From Providencia rettgeri (GTDB lineage Bacteria; Pseudomonadota; Gammaproteobacteria; Enterobacterales; Enterobacteriaceae): DNA of 64,000 nucleotides. Position 1 is the stretch's first letter, and every line of letters starts with the position of its first letter. Position numbers and translations under genes: made by a program. The notes beneath the pieces are model-generated. The model was not told the origin of the DNA, did not search any database, and saw only the letters and a program-made list of their open reading frames with translations. Shown piece by piece: positions 51,289 through 59,583 of this stretch. The stretch is taken from the NCBI RefSeq assembly GCF_023205015.1, contig NZ_CP096258.1, forward strand, positions 1,302,001 through 1,366,000, read 5' to 3'.

Positions 51289-51981
51289 TCACTTTTCATA
51301 TTGTTTGCGATGGCGCAAGCCCGCTAATAATATATTTGTATGTTCAATAAGAACTTGATTAATAATTTTAAATTCATTTTCATTAATATGTTTCCAGCCG
51401 GTTTGACGTAATAATGTTTCCCGAGCAATACGAAATGAAAGTGTTTCGCCAAGGATCGCGTGTGTGTGAATCAGTGTTGTTAAATGGTTGGGATCCGCAC
51501 CAATGTAAATGGCAATCAAACGGTTTAGACGCGAATGTATTGGGCCTAAAGCCTGCTCGTGGATGATGGTGTAGGCTTCGGTTGGGTTGAGTTGTTCGCG
51601 GGCTAAGATGCGAGAAAAACTTAAATTTTTCTTTTCCAACTGAAAGTGATTATAGGCAATGACTGTTTTTTGGAGTAAATCAAGTGCATCATCAGTGACT
51701 TGAACTGATAAAGGTTGATTTAGAAAGTTGTCAATTTCTTGAAAAACATCATAGAAATCGTCCCGGATTGTTTTTGTTATAAGCTGAGCTACAGCTAAGT
51801 AAAGTCCTTCTTTTGAGCCAAAGTAATAAGAAATTGCGGCAATGTTTTGCCCTGATGCCTGTGCGATTTTGCGTGTGGTAGCGCCATCAAGCCCTTGTTC
51901 TCCATATACATCAGCAGCAGTGAGAAGCAATTGCATTTTCGCATTTTCTCCACGTAATGTTGACGATGAACTTGTATTCAT
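51289..51981 (-). CDS. cecR: TetR-family regulator CecR
   Basis: CecR (YbiH) controls ybhGFSR and rhlE in E. coli and affects sensitivity to cefoperazone and chloramphenicol. The 230-residue protein has the TetR helix-turn-helix (ATTRKIAQASGQNIAAISYYFGSKEGLYLA, here at about residues 34-64 in two parts) and a C-terminal ligand-binding domain of the DUF1956 type. The ATG at 51981 is chosen because AAAGGA lies six bases upstream of it; the ATG two codons earlier abuts that site. It lies 150 bases upstream of ybhG, in the same direction. Confidence 0.92.
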   Translation of the reverse strand: MNTSSSSTLRGENAKMQLLLTAADVYGEQGLDGATTRKIAQASGQNIAAISYYFGSKEGLYLAVAQLITKTIRDDFYDVFQEIDNFLNQPLSVQVTDDALDLLQKTVIAYNHFQLEKKNLSFSRILAREQLNPTEAYTIIHEQALGPIHSRLNRLIAIYIGADPNHLTTLIHTHAILGETLSFRIARETLLRQTGWKHINENEFKIINQVLIEHTNILLAGLRHRKQYEK

Positions 51982-52083
51982 AACCATTCCTTTAAAAATT
52001 CAGAATTAAATAACATCTAATTAGCTCTTAATGGCTTTTCGTGTTTATAAAAAGTAAAAAACGACATCTCATAGTATCATGTA

Positions 52084-52095
52084 AGTATATATACT
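52084..52095. promoter_or_regulatory. palindrome between cecR and rhlE, candidate CecR operator
   Basis: AGTATATATACT is a perfect 12-base palindrome in the divergent promoter region of cecR and rhlE. TetR proteins bind such sites and CecR controls both sides in E. coli, but I cannot confirm that this is the CecR box. Confidence 0.4.
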
Positions 52096-52269
52096 ATACG
52101 GATGAGATTTTATATTAATTTATTAACCAAACTAAATTAATATATTTATCATCAGCAAATAATGTTAGAATTTTACACAGTGTCGCACGGCAGTTTGCGC
52201 TTTTCTTCTGACTCACTTCCCCATAACTGCCACATTCAATTTGAAGCGGTGAAGCCCGGAGTAATTAAT

Positions 52270-53610
52270 TTGACTACATTTTCAGACCTCGCGTTAAACG
52301 AGGAAATCTTGCTTGCCATTAATGAATTAGGCTATGAAAGCCCTACGCCTATTCAACAACAAGCTATTCCAGCTGTGCTTGCAGGAAATGACCTTCTAGC
52401 TAGCGCCCAAACCGGTACGGGTAAAACAGCGGGTTTTACATTGCCAATTTTACAAAAGCTTATTACAACTCCTCGAGCTGGGAAGGATCGCAAGCCTATT
52501 CGTGCGTTAATTTTGACGCCAACTAGGGAACTTGCAGCGCAAGTTGCTGAAAATGTAAAAGAATATAGCCGTCATTTACGTATTCGTTCTTTTGTCGTCT
52601 TTGGTGGGGTAAGTATTAATCCACAGATGATGAAGTTACGTGGTGGCGTTGATATCTTAATTGCAACTCCGGGGCGCTTATTAGATTTAGCGCACCAAAA
52701 TGCGGTAGATCTTTCTCAAGTCGAAGTTTTCGTACTTGATGAAGCTGACCGTATGTTAGATATGGGGTTCATTCATGATATTCGTAGAGTGATTAATAAG
52801 TTACCCAAAAAGCGCCAAAACTTATTATTTTCAGCAACATTTTCTGACGAAATCAAACAACTGGCGAATAAACTACTTAATAACCCAGTGACTATTGAAG
52901 TTGCTCCGCGAAACTCAGCCTCTGAGCAAATCACCCAGTATGTACATCTGGTTGATAAAAAACGAAAAGCAGAGTTACTTTCGTTTATGATTGGCCGTGA
53001 AAATTGGCAACAAGTCCTCGTCTTTACACGTACAAAACATGGCGCAAACCGTCTTGCTGAGCATTTAAATAAAGATGGCGTTAAAGCTGCGGCTATTCAT
53101 GGCAACAAGAGCCAAGGGGCACGTACTCGTGCACTAGCTGACTTTAAATCTGGAGATATTCGTGTTTTAGTGGCAACGGATATTGCAGCTCGTGGTCTTG
53201 ATATTGAACAGCTTCCTTATGTGGTGAATTTTGAGCTACCTAATGTAGCAGAAGATTATGTTCACCGTATTGGCCGTACAGGCCGTGCAGAATCAACTGG
53301 GATGGCCGTTTCCTTAGTATGTATCGATGAGGCTAAGTTACTCAAGGATATTGAGAAATTATTGAAAAAAACGATCCCATTGATGGCGATTGAAGGCTAT
53401 GAGCCCGACCCATCCATCAAAGCGGAGCCTATTCAAAAAACACCACAACGGAATGAACGTCGTTCAGGCGGTTCTGCTGGTGATAGGAATCAAGGCAAAG
53501 CGCCTCGTCGTAGCAGTGCCCCATCGTCAAAGTCGAGTTCAGTGAAAGGGGCAAGTTCTCCATGGAAAAACGCCCAGAAAAAAGTCAAACAAGGACGTAG
53601 TGACAGTTAA
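52270..53610 (+). CDS. rhlE: ATP-dependent RNA helicase RhlE
   Basis: RhlE is a DEAD-box helicase involved in ribosome maturation and RNA decay. It has the Q motif TPIQQQAIP, Walker A AQTGTGKT, DEAD at about residue 150, SAT, and HRIGRTGR, then a basic, Ser-rich tail (about residues 395-446). I chose the TTG at 52270 (protein beginning TTFSDLALN after Met), because it aligns with the E. coli start and has CGGAG eight bases upstream. An open extension to ATG 52162 adds 36 residues without family likeness. It is divergent from cecR. Confidence 0.93.
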   Translation: MTTFSDLALNEEILLAINELGYESPTPIQQQAIPAVLAGNDLLASAQTGTGKTAGFTLPILQKLITTPRAGKDRKPIRALILTPTRELAAQVAENVKEYSRHLRIRSFVVFGGVSINPQMMKLRGGVDILIATPGRLLDLAHQNAVDLSQVEVFVLDEADRMLDMGFIHDIRRVINKLPKKRQNLLFSATFSDEIKQLANKLLNNPVTIEVAPRNSASEQITQYVHLVDKKRKAELLSFMIGRENWQQVLVFTRTKHGANRLAEHLNKDGVKAAAIHGNKSQGARTRALADFKSGDIRVLVATDIAARGLDIEQLPYVVNFELPNVAEDYVHRIGRTGRAESTGMAVSLVCIDEAKLLKDIEKLLKKTIPLMAIEGYEPDPSIKAEPIQKTPQRNERRSGGSAGDRNQGKAPRRSSAPSSKSSSVKGASSPWKNAQKKVKQGRSDS

Positions 53611-53711
53611 CCTCCCATAATCTTGTCGCTCTTTTTAATGTTAATAGCATTGACTAGACTAACTTGAAGATCATTTCAAGCTAGTCTCTTGTCACTCCTA
53701 CCTTAGAATTT

Positions 53712-53752
53712 TTCCTGCTTATCAATTAAATAAACGGTATGATAAGCAGGAA
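53712..53752. other. perfect 13-base inverted repeat upstream of dusC
   Basis: TTCCTGCTTATCA and TGATAAGCAGGAA are exact complements with a 15-base AT-rich loop. The right arm ends 25 bases before the dusC start. It could be a terminator of rhlE, a leader hairpin or an operator. Confidence 0.7.
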
Positions 53753-53777
53753 TTATTACGTTTTTTGTGAGTCACTT

Positions 53778-54719
53778 ATGCGCGTTTTATTAGCTCCTAT
53801 GGAGGGGGTTTTAGATCCTCTAGTTCGTTGTTTACTAAGTGAAGTTAATGACTATGACCTGTGCATAACAGAGTTTGTTCGTGTGGTTGATACCCTTTTA
53901 CCCGCAAAAACATTTTACCGTTTATGCCCTGAGCTAAAACATGGGAGCCGTACTCCTTCAGGGACATTAGTCCGTGTACAGCTGTTAGGGCAGCATCCTC
54001 AGTGGTTAGCAGAAAATGCAAACCGAGCGGTCGAATTAGGCTCTTGGGGGGTTGATTTAAATTGTGGTTGTCCATCAAAAACAGTCAATGGCCATGGTGG
54101 TGGTGCGACGTTATTGAAACAACCTGATTTGATTTATCGAGCTGCTAAATCAATGCGTGAAGCGGTTCCAAAAGAATTACCTATTTCGGTTAAAGTCCGT
54201 TTAGGGTGGGATAGCTCTGAATTTGCTTATGAAATTGCAGATGCGGTCCAACAGGCAGGAGCAACAGAACTCACTGTTCACGGTAGAACGAAAGAAGACG
54301 GTTATAAAGCAGAATGTATTAATTGGTCCGCTATTGGAGAGATCCGCCGTAAATTATCGATCCCAGTGATTGCTAATGGGGAAATTTGGGACTATGCGAG
54401 CGCACTGCGCTGCCTTGAAATTACAGGATGTGATGCCGTGATGATTGGCCGTGGCGCATTAAATACGCCAAACCTTAGCCGAGTGGTTAAATGTAATGAA
54501 TCTAAAATGCCTTGGGAGCAAGTTGGTAGGCTGTTATTAAAATATACAGAACTTGAAAAACAAGGAGATACTGGTCATTACCATGCTGCTCGAATCAAGC
54601 AATGGCTAGGTTATTTACGCAAAGAATATCATCAGGCAGATGAACTCTTTTCTCAGGTTAGATCATTAAAAAATGCCCAACAGATTTCGCAAGTGATAAC
54701 TGAAATAGTGAACAATTGA
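53778..54719 (+). CDS. dusC: tRNA-dihydrouridine(16) synthase DusC
   Basis: DusC is an FMN enzyme that reduces uridine 16 of tRNAs. The 313-residue protein starts MRVLLAPMEGVLDPLVR and has NCGCPSKTVNG with the catalytic Cys98, then KVRLGWD, TVHGRTKEDGY and MIGRGALNTP for FMN binding. Length and the ITEFVRVVD motif separate it from DusA and DusB. The ATG at 53778 fits E. coli; an upstream extension of 13 codons overlaps the inverted repeat and is rejected. Confidence 0.95.
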   Translation: MRVLLAPMEGVLDPLVRCLLSEVNDYDLCITEFVRVVDTLLPAKTFYRLCPELKHGSRTPSGTLVRVQLLGQHPQWLAENANRAVELGSWGVDLNCGCPSKTVNGHGGGATLLKQPDLIYRAAKSMREAVPKELPISVKVRLGWDSSEFAYEIADAVQQAGATELTVHGRTKEDGYKAECINWSAIGEIRRKLSIPVIANGEIWDYASALRCLEITGCDAVMIGRGALNTPNLSRVVKCNESKMPWEQVGRLLLKYTELEKQGDTGHYHAARIKQWLGYLRKEYHQADELFSQVRSLKNAQQISQVITEIVNN

Positions 54720-54880
54720 TTATGAATAATGTTAATAAGCCAAATTTTATATTTGCGAAATTAACTTATAGGGTCTTTACTTAATTGGTGTAAGAACGAT
54801 TTAATTTATTTAAAGCTTATACTGTTGTCTGAGAATATTTTGATGTATATAGTGAAATTACCTAGTCTGGGAGGCGTAAG

Positions 54881-55129
54881 ATGGGCGTAATTGCTTGGAT
54901 TATTTTTGGTCTAATTGCTGGTGTTTTAGCTAAATGGCTGATGCCAGGTACTTACCACATGGGGTTCATTATGACCACCGTGTTGGGAATTGTTGGTGCT
55001 GTTGTGGGTGGTTACATCAGCACTTTCTTTGGTAAAGGAAAAGTTGATGGTTTCAACTTTGGGAGCTTTGTTGTCGCGGTTATCGGAGCCATAGTCGTGC
55101 TGTTCTTAGCTGGGCTATTTGGTAAATAG
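54881..55129 (+). CDS. GlsB/YeaQ/YmgE family stress response membrane protein
   Basis: The 82-residue protein belongs to the transglycosylase-associated protein family (YeaQ/YmgE, GlsB), small inner-membrane proteins linked to general stress. Three Gly-rich hydrophobic helices are visible (VIAWIIFGLIAGVLAKWLMP, TTVLGIVGAVVGGYISTFFG, FVVAVIGAIVVLFLAGLFG). GGGAGG is well placed before the ATG. It is a single gene with its own terminator. The exact function is unknown. Confidence 0.9.
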   Translation: MGVIAWIIFGLIAGVLAKWLMPGTYHMGFIMTTVLGIVGAVVGGYISTFFGKGKVDGFNFGSFVVAVIGAIVVLFLAGLFGK

Positions 55130-55160
55130 CTATTTTCTCTACTCGATAAATCTTTATTCT

Positions 55161-55195
55161 ATAAGCCACTTGAATCTCAAGTGGCTTATATTTTT
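55161..55195. terminator. bidirectional terminator between the GlsB-like gene and sseA
   Basis: ATAAGCCACTTGA pairs perfectly with TCAAGTGGCTTAT around ATC, followed by ATTTTT. It lies between convergent genes. Confidence 0.92.
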
Positions 55196-55209
55196 ATGGC
55201 AAAGGTAGG

Positions 55210-56049
55210 TTACGACTCAATTGGCAGGCCGTTATCTTGCCCCCATTGGGCCCATGAACCATCATACAAACGTACGTTTTGGTTACCTAATAATGTTAAT
55301 GCCATTAATACCACCGCAGCGGTCATTCCTGAACCACAGGTCGTTACAGAAGGAGCATGGATATCCACACCTTGCTTAGTAAAGATAGCTTTAAGTTGTT
55401 CTGGTGATTTGAATTCACCTTTTTCAACGAGAAGATCCCATGGGACATTTTTGCTCCCAGGAATATGCCCCATACGCAATCCCGGACGAGGTTCTGGCGC
55501 TTGGGCGAGAAAGCGTGGCTCAGCACGAGCATCAATAATTTGAACCTTGCCTTGATTAACAATATCAAGAACTTGTTCTTGATTCAGCGCGTTCGCGTCT
55601 TTACGTGTTGCATGGAATTGCTTCGGAGCCGGTGGAGTGACTTCCCCAGACTGAACATCAAAGCCTGCCGCTTTCCAAGCATCGATGCCACCAGCTAGAA
55701 TTTTAACGTTTTTGCAGCCCATAGTGGTAAATGTCCACCATGCCCTTGGAGATGAAAATAAATTATTTTGCGAATAAATAATAACTTGGGTGTCATTGCC
55801 AATACCCATAGCACTAACTGCTTGGCTAAAAACATTAGCACTTGGCAGCATATGGGGCAAATCACAGCTTTTGTCTGCAATTTCGTCTTGATGAAAGAAC
55901 TGAGCATTAGGAATATGCTCTGCTAAATATTGTTGGCGGCAATCATAAGGTGCTGTAGGTGGGGGAGACGAAGCATCAAGTACAATGATATTGTCATCAA
56001 ATAGATGTGAATTTAACCATTGTGGGGTGACGAAATAATCGTTGTACAT
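55210..56049 (-). CDS. sseA: 3-mercaptopyruvate sulfurtransferase
   Basis: SseA moves sulfur from 3-mercaptopyruvate to acceptors such as thioredoxin or cyanide and is linked to hydrogen sulfide production. It has two rhodanese domains; the C-terminal one holds the active Cys238 in the CGSGMTA loop, the mercaptopyruvate-type signature rather than the CRKGVT of thiosulfate enzymes. The 279 residues match E. coli (281). GGAG precedes the ATG. Confidence 0.94.
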   Translation of the reverse strand: MYNDYFVTPQWLNSHLFDDNIIVLDASSPPPTAPYDCRQQYLAEHIPNAQFFHQDEIADKSCDLPHMLPSANVFSQAVSAMGIGNDTQVIIYSQNNLFSSPRAWWTFTTMGCKNVKILAGGIDAWKAAGFDVQSGEVTPPAPKQFHATRKDANALNQEQVLDIVNQGKVQIIDARAEPRFLAQAPEPRPGLRMGHIPGSKNVPWDLLVEKGEFKSPEQLKAIFTKQGVDIHAPSVTTCGSGMTAAVVLMALTLLGNQNVRLYDGSWAQWGQDNGLPIES

Positions 56050-56087
56050 AAGCTATCTCCATCCTGGGTTGATAAATTATTTTAAAA

Positions 56088-56249
56088 TTACTGAATTTGA
56101 TTGGGTGCTGGCAGTGCTGAAGGGGATTGCGGCTGCCCTTGTTCAAGGGGAGTTGTTGAACGTGTATAAATGTTCATACCCGCTAAAACAATACCGCCTA
56201 CAGAACCAAAAGCACATAATGCGCAAAGTGCGATAACAACCTTTTTCAT
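56088..56249 (-). CDS. small predicted membrane or exported protein, 53 residues
   Basis: This short frame begins MKKVVIALCALCAFGSVGGI, a basic start followed by a hydrophobic helix to about residue 25, and ends in a Pro/Gln-rich tail (LEQGQPQSPSALPAPNQIQ). It looks like a signal anchor or an uncleaved signal peptide with a short periplasmic tail. An AGG-containing stretch lies upstream at a loose spacing. I do not recognise it. It lies 38 bases beyond the sseA start, reading in the same direction, so the two may be cotranscribed. Composition like a real membrane protein supports it, but comparison is needed. Confidence 0.6.
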   Translation of the reverse strand: MKKVVIALCALCAFGSVGGIVLAGMNIYTRSTTPLEQGQPQSPSALPAPNQIQ

Positions 56250-56390
56250 TTTTTATAGCCTGCCTAGTGATAAAAACCCAAATAGTATATGAACTCAAAG
56301 TATAACCGGATGAGTGTTGCAAACAAGTTAAAAGCTATTTTTTCTGTTGCATAATGGGCGTTTTGCAAAAAGCTTCCCAATTTTTATGTA

Positions 56391-56410
56391 TAATGGGTAT
56401 TAATACAGTA
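56391..56410. promoter_or_regulatory. degenerate LexA-like site before dinG
   Basis: TAATGGGTATTAATACAGTA matches the extended LexA consensus TACTGTATATATATACAGTA at 15 of 20 positions, with a good right half (ATACAGTA) and ATG instead of CTG on the left. It lies about 100 bases before dinG, an SOS gene in E. coli. Confidence 0.45.
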
Positions 56411-56506
56411 GTTTTGCGAAGCGGTTGGCAAAAGCGTCTTTTTCATATTTCGTTCTGTTGTCGGCTTCGTTATTTTTCATCTTAACTTTGGTCACCTGCA
56501 CAATTT

Positions 56507-58615
56507 ATGTCCCTGTCAAAGAAAACTAAAGAACAAATAACTCAGTGGTATAAAGGGTTGTCCATACAAATTGATGGGTTTGTTTCCCGAGCCCCACAAC
56601 GGGAGATGATCGCGCAAGTCGCAAAAAATCTAGCTGATGATGATGGTCGCCATTTGGTCATAGAGGCCCCTACAGGGGTGGGGAAAACGCTATCTTATTT
56701 AATACCGGGGATTGCCGTTGGTAGGGAAGAAGGCAAAACCTTAGTAGTCAGTACGGCAAATGTGGCGCTACAAGACCAAATTTATAGTAAAGATTTACCG
56801 TTATTAAGCAAAATTATTCCTGATCTAAAATATACGGGGGCATTTGGGCGTGCTCGTTATGTTTGTCCGCGCAATTTAGAAGCTATTTGTGCAGCAGAAG
56901 GCGAACAAATTGATTTAATGTTATTGGTGGAAGATAAAACAGAAATAGCGAATAGTGAAGAGCGGGCAATTTGTCAGCAACTGAGGCATGATTTTCAGAG
57001 CTTTGCATGGGACGGGTTAAGGGATCACCACAAACGTGCATTTAGTGATAGTTTATGGCGTAAAGTTAGTACTGATAAAATGAATTGTCTGGGGCGTAAT
57101 TGCCAATTTTATCAGCGGTGTCCATTTTTTATTGCTAGGCGGGAAATCGAAGATGCCGATGTGGTGGTTGCTAACCATGCATTGGTTATGGCTGCAATGG
57201 AGAGTGAGTCGGTTTTGCCGGACCCAAAAAATTTATTATTAGTGCTTGATGAAGGCCACCATGTCCCAGACGTTGCGAGGGATGCCCTTGAAGTGGAAGG
57301 CGAGATTACGTTAGTGCAATTAACGGCACAGCTTGATAGCTTTATTCAGCATGTTGGGCAATATATGGGGCAATTTCGTCCCGTGAAGCCACCAAAGCTA
57401 GCTAATCCTGAGCGGTTACAGCAGCACGCAGAAAAATTGCGTGAAACATTTCGCGATTTTTCATTATTAGCGAATGCATTATTACCAGAGACATCAAAAG
57501 AAACTGAATATTTATTTCCGCTTGGAGTATTGCCTGAAGCTATGCAACTGAGCTGTCAAGCCTTGTTTAAGCAAACTGATGCATTACAGGGACTGGCGGA
57601 AGCCATCTTAAATGATTTGACGGAACAAACTGCGAAGCAAGATATTGTCCGCTTACATCGCTCCATTATTGTGACTAGTAGGGCAATGGGGTACTTTGAA
57701 AACATGTCGAAACTTTGGCGGTTGGCGGCATTAGAGCAAAGTTCAGGTGCCCCTGTGTCAAAATGGTTAAGTCGGCGTTATGAGAAAAACCAATCGCGTT
57801 TCTTTATGCATTGCGCAGGGATCCGAGTAAGTGAACAGTTACAACATTTGTTATGGCGTAACGTGCCTCATATTGTCATTACCTCGGCAACACTGAGATC
57901 GTTGAACAGTTATTCACGTTTTATGGAACTTACTGGGTTATCCGAAAAAAGTGATGACCGCTTTGTGACATTGTCTTCTCCTTTTAACCATGTTGAGCAA
58001 GGAAAAATTATTATTCCTAAAATGGAATATGAGCCAACTATTAATAATGAAGCTGAACACTTAGCAGAAATGGCGGTATTTTTCCGCGAGCAATTCACTC
58101 AAAATACTCACCGCGGAGTACTGGTTTTATTTAGTAGCCAAAGAGCGATGGAAGGTTTTCTTGAGCACGTAAAAGATTTACGTTTACAGCTTTTAGTTCA
58201 AGGAGATCAACCTCGTTACCGATTAGTTGAAACTCATTGTGAAAGAATTAACCAAGGGCAAGCTAGTGCCTTAATTGGTTTACAATCGTTTGCAGAGGGG
58301 TTAGACCTAAAAGGGGAATATTTAACTCAGGTCCATATTCATAAAATTGCATTTCCACCAGTAACAAACCCGGTAATCATCACCGAAGGGGATTGGTTGA
58401 AATCGTTGAAGAGATACCCATTTGAAGTACAAAGTTTACCAAGCGCTTCATTTAATTTAATACAGCAAGCTGGCAGGCTAATACGTAGTCATGAGTGTTA
58501 TGGTGAAATTATTATTTATGATAAACGTTTGCTAACTAAAAATTATGGTAAAAGGCTATTAAATGCATTACCTGTATTTCCGATAGAACAACCCGAAATA
58601 CCTAAAAAACAGTAA
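56507..58615 (+). CDS. dinG: ATP-dependent DNA helicase DinG
   Basis: DinG is an XPD-like 5'-3' helicase with a [4Fe-4S] cluster that resolves R-loops and D-loops during replication conflict. Walker A is APTGVGKT at residues 54-61. The cluster cysteines are Cys120 (RYVCPRN) and those in NCLGRNCQFYQRCPFF. The DEGHH box and late motif QQAGRLIRSHECYGEI follow. The 702 residues are slightly fewer than E. coli (716), which has a basic tail absent here. No clear ribosome site precedes the ATG. Confidence 0.96.
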   Translation: MSLSKKTKEQITQWYKGLSIQIDGFVSRAPQREMIAQVAKNLADDDGRHLVIEAPTGVGKTLSYLIPGIAVGREEGKTLVVSTANVALQDQIYSKDLPLLSKIIPDLKYTGAFGRARYVCPRNLEAICAAEGEQIDLMLLVEDKTEIANSEERAICQQLRHDFQSFAWDGLRDHHKRAFSDSLWRKVSTDKMNCLGRNCQFYQRCPFFIARREIEDADVVVANHALVMAAMESESVLPDPKNLLLVLDEGHHVPDVARDALEVEGEITLVQLTAQLDSFIQHVGQYMGQFRPVKPPKLANPERLQQHAEKLRETFRDFSLLANALLPETSKETEYLFPLGVLPEAMQLSCQALFKQTDALQGLAEAILNDLTEQTAKQDIVRLHRSIIVTSRAMGYFENMSKLWRLAALEQSSGAPVSKWLSRRYEKNQSRFFMHCAGIRVSEQLQHLLWRNVPHIVITSATLRSLNSYSRFMELTGLSEKSDDRFVTLSSPFNHVEQGKIIIPKMEYEPTINNEAEHLAEMAVFFREQFTQNTHRGVLVLFSSQRAMEGFLEHVKDLRLQLLVQGDQPRYRLVETHCERINQGQASALIGLQSFAEGLDLKGEYLTQVHIHKIAFPPVTNPVIITEGDWLKSLKRYPFEVQSLPSASFNLIQQAGRLIRSHECYGEIIIYDKRLLTKNYGKRLLNALPVFPIEQPEIPKKQ

Positions 58616-58689
58616 ATAATAATCATTAAGTTAACGTGTTTTATTTTTAAGTGACTTAATTGCAATAAAGGTTTGATTTATTGTTAATT

Positions 58690-58723
58690 ATCATAAAATA
58701 AAATGGCCACTTTTCAGTGGCCA
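58690..58723 (-). terminator. terminator of dps
   Basis: TGGCCACT pairs perfectly with AGTGGCCA around a four-base loop; on the minus strand it is followed by TTTTATTTTA. It lies about 30 bases after the dps stop. Confidence 0.88.
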
Positions 58724-58755
58724 CTGGTCAATTATAATTGACTCTATTTACGACA

Positions 58756-59259
58756 TTACTCAATATTCGCTTCTAAAAACCAGAGGAATTTATCCATATC
58801 GCGGGAAGCCGCAGTAAACATATCTGCAGTGTCTTCGTCTTCTACTTCATCGATGGCTCTACGGATATCATTCGCGACAACCGCATAACGGTCTGCTAAT
58901 GCTTTCAAATGGTCTTGTACATTGTGAATATTAATTGGGTAAGCTTCTAATGATGTGAAGCGGTTAACCTCTTGGGTTGTACCAATAGCAACACCACCCA
59001 ATTGAACAGCACGTTCAGCGAATTCATCTAAGTGTTCTACTAACGTAGTCCTAAAGCCATCTAACATTTCATGTACAGCGATAAAATTGCGGCCGCGCAT
59101 ATTCCAGTGGGCTTGTTTAGTCATTAGAGAGAGATCGGTAAAATGGACCACCATAACATTAAGAATTCCAATGGTTTCCAATTTTACACTGTCTTCCATA
59201 TCATTACGGGTATATAAAAGTTCAGTTGAAGATGCTTTAAATAATTTAGCTGTGCTCAT
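58756..59259 (-). CDS. dps: DNA starvation/stationary phase protection protein Dps
   Basis: Dps forms a dodecameric ferritin-like cage that stores iron, uses peroxide as oxidant and coats DNA in stationary phase. The ferroxidase residues are all present at E. coli positions: His51, His63, Asp67, Asp78 and Glu82, within AHWNMRGRNFIAVHEMLDGF and the helix after it. The N-terminal tail keeps three lysines or fewer, so DNA binding may be weaker. The 167 residues equal E. coli. GAGAGGA precedes the ATG. Confidence 0.97.
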   Translation of the reverse strand: MSTAKLFKASSTELLYTRNDMEDSVKLETIGILNVMVVHFTDLSLMTKQAHWNMRGRNFIAVHEMLDGFRTTLVEHLDEFAERAVQLGGVAIGTTQEVNRFTSLEAYPINIHNVQDHLKALADRYAVVANDIRRAIDEVEDEDTADMFTAASRDMDKFLWFLEANIE

Positions 59260-59511
59260 GATTCATCCTCTCTTAAATATGAATTTGTCTAGTAACCTCA
59301 TCTGTGAATAAATATAAAACAATCTAACGGCTTTGTCATAATGTAATAAACGATTAGTATAATAGGTCTATTCGATATATTTTATTAACTGTTGTTTTAT
59401 TGTGGATCTTGAATACTGATTATTTTTAGCAATAAGTGCTATAACCAAAATTAGATAATAAAATAAAAATAAAAAATGATTATTTCAAATTGATGAATAA
59501 ATCTTTACACG
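59260..59511. other. dps promoter region
   Basis: This AT-rich non-coding region separates dps from the rhtA terminator. I see no convincing OxyR or IHF site by eye. Confidence 0.5.
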
Positions 59512-59552
59512 AAAAAAGGTTAATAAATATCAACATGTCGAATTTATTAACC
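59512..59552 (-). terminator. terminator of rhtA
   Basis: GGTTAATAAAT pairs perfectly with ATTTATTAACC around a 13-base loop. On the minus strand it is followed by TTTTTTCG. It lies about 30 bases after the rhtA stop. Confidence 0.9.
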
Positions 59553-59583
59553 TAATCGGTCTTCTTTGTTATAGATTTCGTGG

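Noticed and set aside
55181..55543. 120-codon plus-strand frame opposite sseA
   Set aside because: Shadow of sseA, whose sulfurtransferase motifs are clear.
56042..56236. 64-codon plus-strand frame before dinG
   Set aside because: It lies opposite the 53-residue membrane ORF and the sseA start and has no coding features of its own.
59340..59380. OxyR-like ATAG/CTAT elements before dps
   Set aside because: The half-site spacing does not fit the OxyR consensus.
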